Positions 57,595 to 64,000 of a stretch of 64,000 bases of DNA are shown piece after piece. The notes beneath the pieces were generated by a model. The model was not told the DNA's origin. It did no database searches and saw only the letters and a program-made list of their open reading frames with translations. The stretch spans positions 248,001 through 312,000 of the forward strand of contig NZ_FNTF01000002.1 of the NCBI RefSeq assembly GCF_900105495.1, written 5' to 3'. Each line of letters begins with the position of its first letter. Position 1 is the first letter of the stretch. Source of the DNA: Pseudomonas frederiksbergensis (GTDB lineage Bacteria > Pseudomonadota > Gammaproteobacteria > Pseudomonadales > Pseudomonadaceae). Made by a program: the position numbers and the translations under genes.

Positions 57595-59049
57595 TTAGAC
57601 TTCGTTAAGCTGTACGCCCAACGCCTTTGCGATTGCTTCTCCGTACGCCGGGTCAGCCTTGAAAAAGTGCTGCAGTTGACGATCGATCACGTCACCGGAA
57701 ACGCCCGCCATGGCACCGGCAATGTTGTTAATCAGCAGCGATTTCTGCGCATCGCTCATCAGACGGAACAGCGCACCCGCATGACTGTAGTAGTCAGTAT
57801 CTTCGCGATGATCGTAACGATCGGCCGCACCACTCAGCGCCAGCGCTGGCTCGACGTAGCGAGGCGCTTGTTTCGGCGACTCGATGTAGCTGTTCGGCTC
57901 GTAGTTAGGGGTCGCACCACCATTGCTGCCAAACGCCATCGAACCATCGCGCTGATAGCTATTCACCGGACTACGAGGCGCGTTCACCGGCAGCTGCTGG
58001 TGGTTGGTGCCAACGCGGTAGCGGTGAGCATCGGCGTAAGCGAATACTCGACCTTGCAGCATGCGGTCAGGCGACAACCCAACACCCGGCACCATGTTGC
58101 TCGGCCCGAACGCCGCTTGCTCGACTTCAGCAAAATAGTTCTGCGGGTTGCGGTTAAGCTCCAGTTCGCCCACTTCGATCAGCGGAAACTCTTTCTGCGA
58201 CCAGGTCTTGGTCACGTCAAACGGGTTCTCGTAGTGTGCTGCGGCCTGAGCCTCGGTCATGATCTGGATGCACACGCGCCATTTCGGGAATTCACCGCGC
58301 TCGATCGCGCCGAACAGATCACGCTGTGCGTAATCTGGATCGGTACCCGCCAGCCGTGCTGCTTCTGCTGGTGCCAGGTTTTTGATCCCTTGCTTGGTCT
58401 TGTAGTGCCACTTCACCCAGTGACGCTCGCCATTGGCGTTGATCAGGCTGTAGGTGTGGCTGCCGAAGCCGTGCATGTGACGGTAGCCATCGGGGATGCC
58501 ACGGTCCGAGAACAGAATGGTGACCTGGTGCAACGCCTCAGGTGAGTGCGACCAAAAGTCCCACATCATTTGTGCGCTTTTCAGATTGCTTTGCGGCAGA
58601 CGTTTCTGGGTATGAATAAAGTCCGGGAATTTCAAAGGATCGCGGATGAAGAACACTGGCGTGTTGTTGCCGACGATGTCCCAGTTGCCTTCTTCGGTGT
58701 AGAACTTCAGCGCGAAACCACGTGGATCGCGCTCGGTGTCGGCCGAACCACGCTCACCGCCCACGGTGGAAAAACGCAGAAAGGTTGGGGTTTGCTTGCC
58801 AACTGTTTCAAACAGTTTGGCGCTGGTGTACTCGGTGATGTCCCGAGTGACGGTGAACGTACCGTAAGCTCCCGAACCTTTGGCGTGTACGCGGCGCTCA
58901 GGGATGTTTTCGCGGTTGAAGTGAGCAAGCTTCTCGATCAGGTGAAAGTCGTCGAGCAGCAGCGGGCCACGAGGACCGGCGGAACGAGAATTCTGGTTAT
59001 CAGCGACAGGAGCGCCACTGGCGGTGGTAAGGGTTTTATTTGGGCTCAT
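57595..59049 (-). CDS. katA: catalase KatA
   Basis: 484 residues, small-subunit heme catalase. Distal His55 ([12 protein letters not shown]), the Asn loop [13 protein letters not shown]-region sequences and the proximal heme segment [14 protein letters not shown] with its Tyr are present. It splits hydrogen peroxide in the cytoplasm. Terminators lie at both ends, so it is monocistronic. Upstream at 59154-59168 the sequence ATAG-N7-CTAA resembles one half of an OxyR site, but the full four-part pattern is not met. The adjacent iron-storage gene fits a shared oxidative-stress role. Confidence 0.96.
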   Translation of the reverse strand: MSPNKTLTTASGAPVADNQNSRSAGPRGPLLLDDFHLIEKLAHFNRENIPERRVHAKGSGAYGTFTVTRDITEYTSAKLFETVGKQTPTFLRFSTVGGERGSADTERDPRGFALKFYTEEGNWDIVGNNTPVFFIRDPLKFPDFIHTQKRLPQSNLKSAQMMWDFWSHSPEALHQVTILFSDRGIPDGYRHMHGFGSHTYSLINANGERHWVKWHYKTKQGIKNLAPAEAARLAGTDPDYAQRDLFGAIERGEFPKWRVCIQIMTEAQAAAHYENPFDVTKTWSQKEFPLIEVGELELNRNPQNYFAEVEQAAFGPSNMVPGVGLSPDRMLQGRVFAYADAHRYRVGTNHQQLPVNAPRSPVNSYQRDGSMAFGSNGGATPNYEPNSYIESPKQAPRYVEPALALSGAADRYDHREDTDYYSHAGALFRLMSDAQKSLLINNIAGAMAGVSGDVIDRQLQHFFKADPAYGEAIAKALGVQLNEV

Positions 59050-59213
59050 GCGATATCTTCCTTTGTCAGTCTTTCCTACTGCCGGCTAATCGGCTGAGAG
59101 GGAGTATTGATCATCAACATGACACCATCAAATTCATTAAATTGTGAGAATCGATAGATAAATACTAATTAGGCTTTATCGCTTTGTTTTTTCAATACTT
59201 TTTGAGCGCGCAC

Positions 59214-59239
59214 AAAAAACCGGGCACTAGGCCCGGTTC
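59214..59239 (-). terminator. intrinsic terminator of the alpha ribosomal protein operon
   Basis: On the minus strand aaccgggc / gcccggtt with a five-base loop followed by T (59219-59214), about 20 bases after the rplQ stop. Confidence 0.92.
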
Positions 59240-59258
59240 TTCGTTTCAGACTGACGTC

Positions 59259-59645
59259 TTACTCAGCGGATACAGCTTCACCACCGGCAGGACGATCAAC
59301 CAACTCGACGTACGCCATAGGCGCGTTGTCGCCAGTGCGGAAACCGCACTTGAGGATGCGCAGGTAGCCACCCTCACGGGTAGCGTAACGCTTGCCCAGG
59401 TCGTTGAAGAGCTTACCAACGATAGCTTTCGAACGAGTACGGTCGAAAGCCAGACGGCGGTTAGCCAGGCTGTCTGTCTTGGCCAAAGTGATCAGCGGCT
59501 CAGCAACGCGACGCAGTTCTTTAGCTTTCGGCAGTGTAGTTTTGATCAGCTCGTGCTCGAACAGCGACACTGCCATGTTTTGAAACATGGCCTTGCGGTG
59601 CGAGCTAGTGCGGCTCAGGTGACGACCACTTTTACGATGACGCAT
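59259..59645 (-). CDS. rplQ: 50S ribosomal protein L17
   Basis: 128 residues. Standard L17 opening [20 protein letters not shown], then [17 protein letters not shown] and the Arg-rich region [14 protein letters not shown]. The protein lies near the peptide exit tunnel of the large subunit. Last gene of the alpha operon, 42 bases after rpoA, just before the operon terminator. Confidence 0.98.
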   Translation of the reverse strand: MRHRKSGRHLSRTSSHRKAMFQNMAVSLFEHELIKTTLPKAKELRRVAEPLITLAKTDSLANRRLAFDRTRSKAIVGKLFNDLGKRYATREGGYLRILKCGFRTGDNAPMAYVELVDRPAGGEAVSAE

Positions 59646-59687
59646 GGTTCATTCCTTACCAAACACGACGTTCGGTGATTACGACGA

Positions 59688-60689
59688 TCAGGCAGTCGCC
59701 TTGTCGTCCTTCTTAAGACTTGCAGGCGGCCAGTTGTCGAGGCGCATGCCGAGGGACAGACCGCGGGAGGCCAGAACGTCCTTGATTTCAGTCAAGGATT
59801 TCTTGCCAAGGTTCGGAGTCTTCAACAGCTCTACTTCGGTACGCTGAATCAGGTCACCGATGTAGTAGATGTTTTCCGCCTTAAGGCAGTTAGCCGAACG
59901 TACAGTCAGTTCCAGATCGTCAACCGGGCGAAGCAGGATCGGATCGATCTCGTCTTCCTGCTCGACAACCACTGGCTCACTGTCACCTTTGAGGTCGACG
60001 AACGCAGCCAACTGCTGTTGCAGAATGGTTGCAGCGCGGCGAATAGCCTCTTCAGGATCCAGAGTACCGTTGGTTTCCAGATCAATAACCAGCTTGTCCA
60101 GGTTAGTACGCTGTTCGACACGGGCGTTTTCCACCACGTATGCGATACGGCGAACCGGGCTGAACGAAGAGTCAAGCTGCAAGCGACCGATGCTGCGGCT
60201 TTCGTCTTCATCGCTCTGACGCGAGTCTGCCGGTTCATAACCACGACCACGAGCTACGGTGAGCTTCATGTTCAGGGCGCCGTTAGACGCCAGGTTAGCG
60301 ATTACGTGATCGGGGTTAACGATCTCGACATCATGATCCAGCTGAATATCGGCAGCGGTAACCACCCCCGAACCCTTCTTCGACAAGGTCAGCGTAACTT
60401 CGTCACGGCCGTGCAGCTTGATAGCCAGACCTTTAAGGTTCAACAGGATTTCAATTACGTCTTCCTGTACACCTTCGATGGCGCTGTACTCATGGAGCAC
60501 ACCGTCAATCTCGGCCTCGACTACTGCGCAGCCGGGCATTGAGGACAACAGGATGCGGCGCAGCGCGTTGCCCAGGGTGTGGCCAAAACCACGCTCGAGA
60601 GGCTCGAGAGTGATCTTGGCGCGGGTTGGACTGACAACCTGCACATCAATATGGCGGGGTGTCAGGAACTCATTTACCGAAATCTGCAT
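59688..60689 (-). CDS. rpoA: RNA polymerase alpha subunit
   Basis: 333 residues, normal length. The N-terminal domain carries [29 protein letters not shown], split by eye into dimerisation elements, and the C-terminal domain holds the promoter UP-element and activator contact region ([38 protein letters not shown]). It starts the assembly of RNA polymerase. It lies between rpsD and rplQ in the usual order. Confidence 0.98.
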   Translation of the reverse strand: MQISVNEFLTPRHIDVQVVSPTRAKITLEPLERGFGHTLGNALRRILLSSMPGCAVVEAEIDGVLHEYSAIEGVQEDVIEILLNLKGLAIKLHGRDEVTLTLSKKGSGVVTAADIQLDHDVEIVNPDHVIANLASNGALNMKLTVARGRGYEPADSRQSDEDESRSIGRLQLDSSFSPVRRIAYVVENARVEQRTNLDKLVIDLETNGTLDPEEAIRRAATILQQQLAAFVDLKGDSEPVVVEQEDEIDPILLRPVDDLELTVRSANCLKAENIYYIGDLIQRTEVELLKTPNLGKKSLTEIKDVLASRGLSLGMRLDNWPPASLKKDDKATA

Positions 60690-60711
60690 GGATGCACCTA
60701 TTTTCTAGCCC

Positions 60712-61332
60712 TTACTTGGAGTAGAGCTCGACAATCAGGCTTTCGTTGATGTCGGCGGACAGATCACTGCGAGCTGGAACGTTCTTGAAAACGCCCGACT
60801 TCTTCTCAGTGTCTACTTCTACCCATTCTACGCGGCCACGTTGGGCACACAGATCGAGAGCTTGGACAATGCGAAGTTGGTTCTTTGCTTTCTCGCGAAT
60901 CGCGACCACGTCACCAGCACGAACCTGGTACGACGGCACGTTTACGGTCTGACCGTTAACGCTTACGGATTTGTGCGATACCAGCTGACGGGATTCGGCA
61001 CGAGTAGAGCCAAAACCCATACGGTATACAACGTTGTCCAGACGGCATTCGAGCAGTTGCAACAGGTTTTCGCCAGTTGCACCTTTCTTGCCAGCAGCTT
61101 CTTTGTAGTAGCCGCTGAATTGACGCTCGAGAACGCCGTAGATACGACGGACCTTCTGCTTTTCACGCAGTTGGGTGCCGTAATCGGACTGGCGACCGCG
61201 GCGTTGGCCGTGGATACCAGGTGCTGCTTCAATGTTGCACTTCGATTCGATCGCGCGCACGCCGCTCTTCAAGAAGAGATCGGTGCCTTCGCGACGAGCG
61301 AGTTTGCATTTTGGACCAATGTAACGAGCCAT
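60712..61332 (-). CDS. rpsD: 30S ribosomal protein S4
   Basis: 206 residues with the S4 RNA-binding domain ([23 protein letters not shown]). S4 nucleates 16S rRNA folding and, in E. coli, represses its own operon at a leader before rpsM. It follows rpsK by 18 bases and precedes rpoA by 22. Confidence 0.98.
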   Translation of the reverse strand: MARYIGPKCKLARREGTDLFLKSGVRAIESKCNIEAAPGIHGQRRGRQSDYGTQLREKQKVRRIYGVLERQFSGYYKEAAGKKGATGENLLQLLECRLDNVVYRMGFGSTRAESRQLVSHKSVSVNGQTVNVPSYQVRAGDVVAIREKAKNQLRIVQALDLCAQRGRVEWVEVDTEKKSGVFKNVPARSDLSADINESLIVELYSK

Positions 61333-61350
61333 TCTTTACAATCTCCTGGA

Positions 61351-61740
61351 TTACACGCGGCGCTTCTTCGGCGGACGGCACCCGTTGTGCGGGATTGGCG
61401 TCACGTCGGTGATGCTGGCGATCTTGTAGCCACAGCCGTTCAAAGCGCGGACTGCAGATTCACGACCTGGGCCTGGACCTTTGACGTTGACGTCGAGGTT
61501 TTTCAGGCCGTATTCCAGCGCAGCTTGACCAGCACGTTCAGCAGCTACTTGAGCAGCAAACGGGGTGGACTTGCGGGAACCGCGGAAACCCGAACCACCG
61601 GAGGTAGCCCAGGAAAGAGCGTTACCTTGACGGTCGGTGATGGTCACGATTGTGTTGTTAAAAGACGCGTGGATGTGGGCGATGCCATCAACCACTGTCT
61701 TTTTGACTTTTTTACGAGGACGAGCAGCAGGTTTAGCCAT
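61351..61740 (-). CDS. rpsK: 30S ribosomal protein S11
   Basis: 129 residues, with [21 protein letters not shown] and the basic C-terminus [11 protein letters not shown] typical of S11. Part of the platform of the small subunit near the mRNA exit. Third to fourth gene of the alpha operon between rpsM and rpsD. Confidence 0.98.
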   Translation of the reverse strand: MAKPAARPRKKVKKTVVDGIAHIHASFNNTIVTITDRQGNALSWATSGGSGFRGSRKSTPFAAQVAAERAGQAALEYGLKNLDVNVKGPGPGRESAVRALNGCGYKIASITDVTPIPHNGCRPPKKRRV

Positions 61741-61770
61741 GATTAATTTCCTGTCGATTCGCTGGGGCGA

Positions 61771-62127
61771 TTACTTGCGGATCGGCTTACGCGGACCTTT
61801 ACGGGTACGCGCGTTAGTCTTGGTACGCTGACCGCGCACTGGAAGACCACGACGATGACGCAGACCGCGATAGCAACCGAGGTCCATCAAACGCTTGATT
61901 TTCATGTTGATTTCGCGACGCAGGTCACCTTCAGTGGTGAACTTCGCCACTTCGCCACGCAGCTGTTCAATCTGCTCGTCGCTCAGATCTTTGATCTTTG
62001 CGGCTGGGTTTACCCCAGTCACTGCACAGATCTTCTGTGCAGTAGTGCGACCAACACCATAGATGTAGGTCAGCGAGATAACAGTATGCTTGTTATCTGG
62101 AATGTTAACGCCTGCAATACGGGCCAT
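61771..62127 (-). CDS. rpsM: 30S ribosomal protein S13
   Basis: 118 residues, opening [24 protein letters not shown] by pattern and ending in an Arg/Lys-rich tail ([18 protein letters not shown]). S13 sits at the head of the small subunit and contacts tRNA and L5. It is the first gene downstream of the promoter at 62187-62215, thus heading the alpha operon. Confidence 0.98.
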   Translation of the reverse strand: MARIAGVNIPDNKHTVISLTYIYGVGRTTAQKICAVTGVNPAAKIKDLSDEQIEQLRGEVAKFTTEGDLRREINMKIKRLMDLGCYRGLRHRRGLPVRGQRTKTNARTRKGPRKPIRK

Positions 62128-62186
62128 TCAGTGGGACTCCAATTGACAGCTACCTACGCCCCGGAAGCCAAGAAATAGGGCGCGAG

Positions 62187-62215
62187 ATAATATCGCTGTA
62201 ATAACAAATAATCAA
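62187..62215 (-). promoter_or_regulatory. promoter of the alpha operon (rpsM-rpsK-rpsD-rpoA-rplQ)
   Basis: On the minus strand TTGATT (62215-62210), exactly 17 bases, TATTAT (62192-62187). Transcription would start near 62180 and give a leader of about 53 bases before rpsM. That leader is where S4 would act if the E. coli feedback is conserved, but I cannot confirm a matching pseudoknot. Confidence 0.65.
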
Positions 62216-62239
62216 CCCGGTAGCGCACTAGCTACCGGG
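62216..62239 (-). terminator. hairpin after rpmJ, possible partial terminator of the spc operon
   Basis: Nine-base arms cccggtagc / gctaccggg with a six-base loop lie 19 bases after rpmJ stops and directly before the -35 of the rpsM promoter. The bases that follow are TTGATTATTTG, a weak T tract, so readthrough into the alpha operon is likely. Confidence 0.6.
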
Positions 62240-62257
62240 CTTGAAGCACAATCACAC

Positions 62258-62374
62258 TCAGCCTTGGCGCTGTTTGTGACGCGGTTCCGCGCTGCAAATT
62301 ACTCGAACAACACCTTCGCGGCGAATAATCTTGCAGTTACGGCACAGCTTTTTCACCGATGCACGAACTTTCAT
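62258..62374 (-). CDS. rpmJ: 50S ribosomal protein L36
   Basis: 38 residues, too short for most gene finders: [19 protein letters not shown] then [19 protein letters not shown]. Zinc ligands Cys11, Cys14, Cys27 and His33 are all present, so this is the zinc-binding (C+) form and not the zinc-free paralog used under zinc starvation. It starts 27 bases after secY stops, as usual at the end of the spc operon. Confidence 0.97.
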
Positions 62375-62401
62375 CACCAACTCCTCGAACCTTATGGGTA
62401 C

Positions 62402-63730
62402 TCAGCGCAACATGCCGCTGCCGTAACCCTTCAGGTTGGCTTTCTTCATCAGGGATTCGTACTGGTGCGAAACGAGGTGCGATTGTACTTGGGACATGAA
62501 GTCCATCACAACCACGACGACGATCAGCAACGAGGTCCCGCCAAGGTAGAACGGAACGTTTGCCGCAACCACCAGGAACTGGGGCAACAGACACACGGCC
62601 GTCATATATAGAGCACCGAACAGGGTCAAACGAGTCAGAACGCCATCAATGTAGCGCGCAGACTGCTCACCTGGACGGATGCCCGGAATAAAGGCACCGG
62701 ACTTCTTCAGGTTTTCCGCTACGTCTTTCGGATTGAACATCAACGCCGTATAGAAGAAGCAGAAGAAAATAATCCCTGCACTAAACAGCAGAATATTCAA
62801 CGGCTGACCAGGAGCGATCGACTGCGAGATGTCCTGCAGCCAGCCCATACCTTCAGACTGACCGAACCAGGTACCCAACGAAGCCGGGAACAGCAAAATG
62901 CTGCTCGCGAAAATGGCCGGAATAACACCGGCCATGTTCACCTTCAACGGCAAGTGGCTAGTCTGCGCAGCAAAGACCTTACGGCCTTGCTGACGCTTGG
63001 CGTAATGAACAGCAATACGACGCTGACCACGCTCAATGAACACCACGAAACCGATAATCGCTACTGCCAGCAAACCGATGGCAACCAGGGCAAAAATGTT
63101 GATATCACCCTGACGCGCAGACTCGAAAGACTGCCCGATCGCTCTCGGAAGACCGGCGACGATACCTGCGAAAATCAACATCGAGATACCGTTGCCAACA
63201 CCACGCTCAGTAATCTGCTCACCCAGCCACATCATGAACATCGCACCAGCCACAAACGTGGATACCGCGACGAAATGGAAGCCAAAGTCACCAGTGAACG
63301 CAACGCCCTGCCCTGCCAGACCAATGGACATGCCAATAGCCTGAACGAGAGCGAGGACGACAGTGCCGTAGCGGGTGTACTGAGCGATCTTGCGACGCCC
63401 AGCTTCACCTTCCTTCTTCAACTGCTCCAGCTGTGGGCTGACGGCGGTCATCAGCTGCATGATGATCGATGCCGAGATGTACGGCATGATCCCCAATGCA
63501 AAGATGCTCATCCGCTCCAGCGCACCGCCGGAAAACATGTTGAACAAGCTAAGAATGGTCCCCTCATTCTGTCGAAACAGGTCCGCGAGTCGGTCCGGGT
63601 TGATACCTGGAACCGGGATGTGTGCGCCTATTCGGTAGACGATAATCGCCAAGAATAGAAAACGCAGACGAGCCCAGAGTTCAGACATACCGCCTTTGCC
63701 GAGCGCAGAGAGAGCACCTTGCTTAGCCAT
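62402..63730 (-). CDS. secY: preprotein translocase subunit SecY
   Basis: 442 residues with ten membrane helices. Landmarks are [16 protein letters not shown] in the plug region, [29 protein letters not shown] in pieces, and the cytoplasmic loop [26 protein letters not shown]. It forms the protein-conducting channel with SecE and SecG in the inner membrane. It begins right after rplO stops. Confidence 0.98.
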   Translation of the reverse strand: MAKQGALSALGKGGMSELWARLRFLFLAIIVYRIGAHIPVPGINPDRLADLFRQNEGTILSLFNMFSGGALERMSIFALGIMPYISASIIMQLMTAVSPQLEQLKKEGEAGRRKIAQYTRYGTVVLALVQAIGMSIGLAGQGVAFTGDFGFHFVAVSTFVAGAMFMMWLGEQITERGVGNGISMLIFAGIVAGLPRAIGQSFESARQGDINIFALVAIGLLAVAIIGFVVFIERGQRRIAVHYAKRQQGRKVFAAQTSHLPLKVNMAGVIPAIFASSILLFPASLGTWFGQSEGMGWLQDISQSIAPGQPLNILLFSAGIIFFCFFYTALMFNPKDVAENLKKSGAFIPGIRPGEQSARYIDGVLTRLTLFGALYMTAVCLLPQFLVVAANVPFYLGGTSLLIVVVVVMDFMSQVQSHLVSHQYESLMKKANLKGYGSGMLR

Positions 63731-64000
63731 TTATTCCTCGAACTTGCCGCCAGCTGCTTCGATAGCCGCACGCGCACCTTTGGTGGCGCCGATTCCCTTT
63801 CCGATGGTAACAGCGCGAGTAACTTCGCCGGACAGCATGATTTTCACACGCTGAACGTTGACGTTGATCACGTTGGCATCTTTCAGGGACTGCACGGTGA
63901 CGATGTCGCCTTCCACTTTAGCCAGCTCGGACAAACGCACTTCTGCGCGATCCATGGCCTTCAGGGAAACGAAACCGAACTTCGGCAGGCGACGATGCAG
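63731..64000 (-). CDS. rplO: 50S ribosomal protein L15, C-terminal part (cut by window edge)
   Basis: The last 89 residues of L15 are visible, from [20 protein letters not shown] to the C-terminus [15 protein letters not shown]; the N-terminal third lies beyond the right edge. An internal Met at 63955 is not the true start. L15 helps late assembly of the large subunit. The stop is immediately followed by the secY ATG on the minus strand. Confidence 0.97.
   Translation of the reverse strand: MHRRLPKFGFVSLKAMDRAEVRLSELAKVEGDIVTVQSLKDANVINVNVQRVKIMLSGEVTRAVTIGKGIGATKGARAAIEAAGGKFEE

Noticed and set aside
59100..59170. OxyR binding site before katA
   Set aside because: Only one ATAG-N7-CTAA half matches; the other two tetramers of the four-part pattern are missing, so I do not list it as a site.
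1..64000. tRNA genes, CRISPR arrays, insertion sequences or prophage
   Set aside because: No gap is long enough or shows cloverleaf, regular spacer-repeat or transposase features. The REP elements are the only dispersed repeats seen, and no RAYT gene lies in the window.

Overview
The window is chromosomal DNA from a Pseudomonas of the P. fluorescens type. High GC, REP palindromes of the kinds common in fluorescent pseudomonads, and gene order all point there. Two long stretches follow the order I recall from P. aeruginosa PAO1: xseB-ispA-dxs through rib, nrdR, ybbN and oprG (about 4.6-26.8 kb), and ssb-yajR-uvrA-ftnA-katA into the alpha/spc ribosomal protein operons (about 52-64 kb). The stretch between them is more accessory.

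Layout. 1-4.1 kb (minus): yfaP-yfaA-yfaT-yfaS, a periplasmic alpha-2-macroglobulin operon cut by the left edge. 4.6-7.8 kb (plus): xseB, ispA, dxs, the start of isoprenoid synthesis. 7.9-11.1 kb: vitamin B12 uptake (btuB, a BtuF-like protein, a small membrane protein). 11.1-18.0 kb (minus): nrdR-ribD-ribE-ribBA-ribH-nusB-thiL-pgpA and ribA, covering riboflavin synthesis plus nusB, thiamine and phospholipid genes. 18.1-20.6 kb: YbaY lipoprotein, methyltransferase, YbbN thioredoxin, a small unknown protein. 20.6-23.9 kb: a probable Zur-controlled zinc operon (ZrgA-like protein, ABC ATPase, permease, DUF3299). 24.1-26.8 kb: oprG with an Anr-like site, then two nucleotide-sugar dehydratase/reductase-like genes, one lacking its catalytic Tyr and Lys. 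27.1-35.2 kb: Lhr helicase, a large MscS channel, an MFS exporter. 35.4-39.4 kb: a tightly overlapping DUF72-ybhP-clsB-ybhN membrane-lipid operon. 39.4-45.5 kb: alpha/beta hydrolase, DUF3182 protein, GlxA-type regulator with a divergent cysteine hydrolase, and an OsmC-YcaO fusion protein.

45.6-51.8 kb looks like an accessory pyridoxal-phosphate (PLP) locus: flavodoxin-like protein, a glyA copy, a gutted argD-type aminotransferase remnant, a YggS-type PLP protein, a BenE transporter, and a divergent MocR/PdxR-type regulator broken by a one-base frameshift in a C run. 51.9-59.1 kb: ssb, yajR, uvrA, ferritin and catalase. 59.2-64 kb (minus): rplQ, rpoA, rpsD, rpsK, rpsM, rpmJ, secY and the C-terminal part of rplO.

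I saw no rRNA, tRNA, CRISPR array, prophage or insertion sequence. Eleven REP elements of three sequence classes lie between genes in the left 35.3 kb; I saw none to the right. The most useful leads are the NlpC/P60-like active site in the DUF1175 protein, the decaying PLP locus, the zinc operon, the OsmC-YcaO fusion, the catalytically stripped reductase next to an intact epimerase, and the ATP-grasp-like DUF3182 protein fused by overlap to a hydrolase gene.
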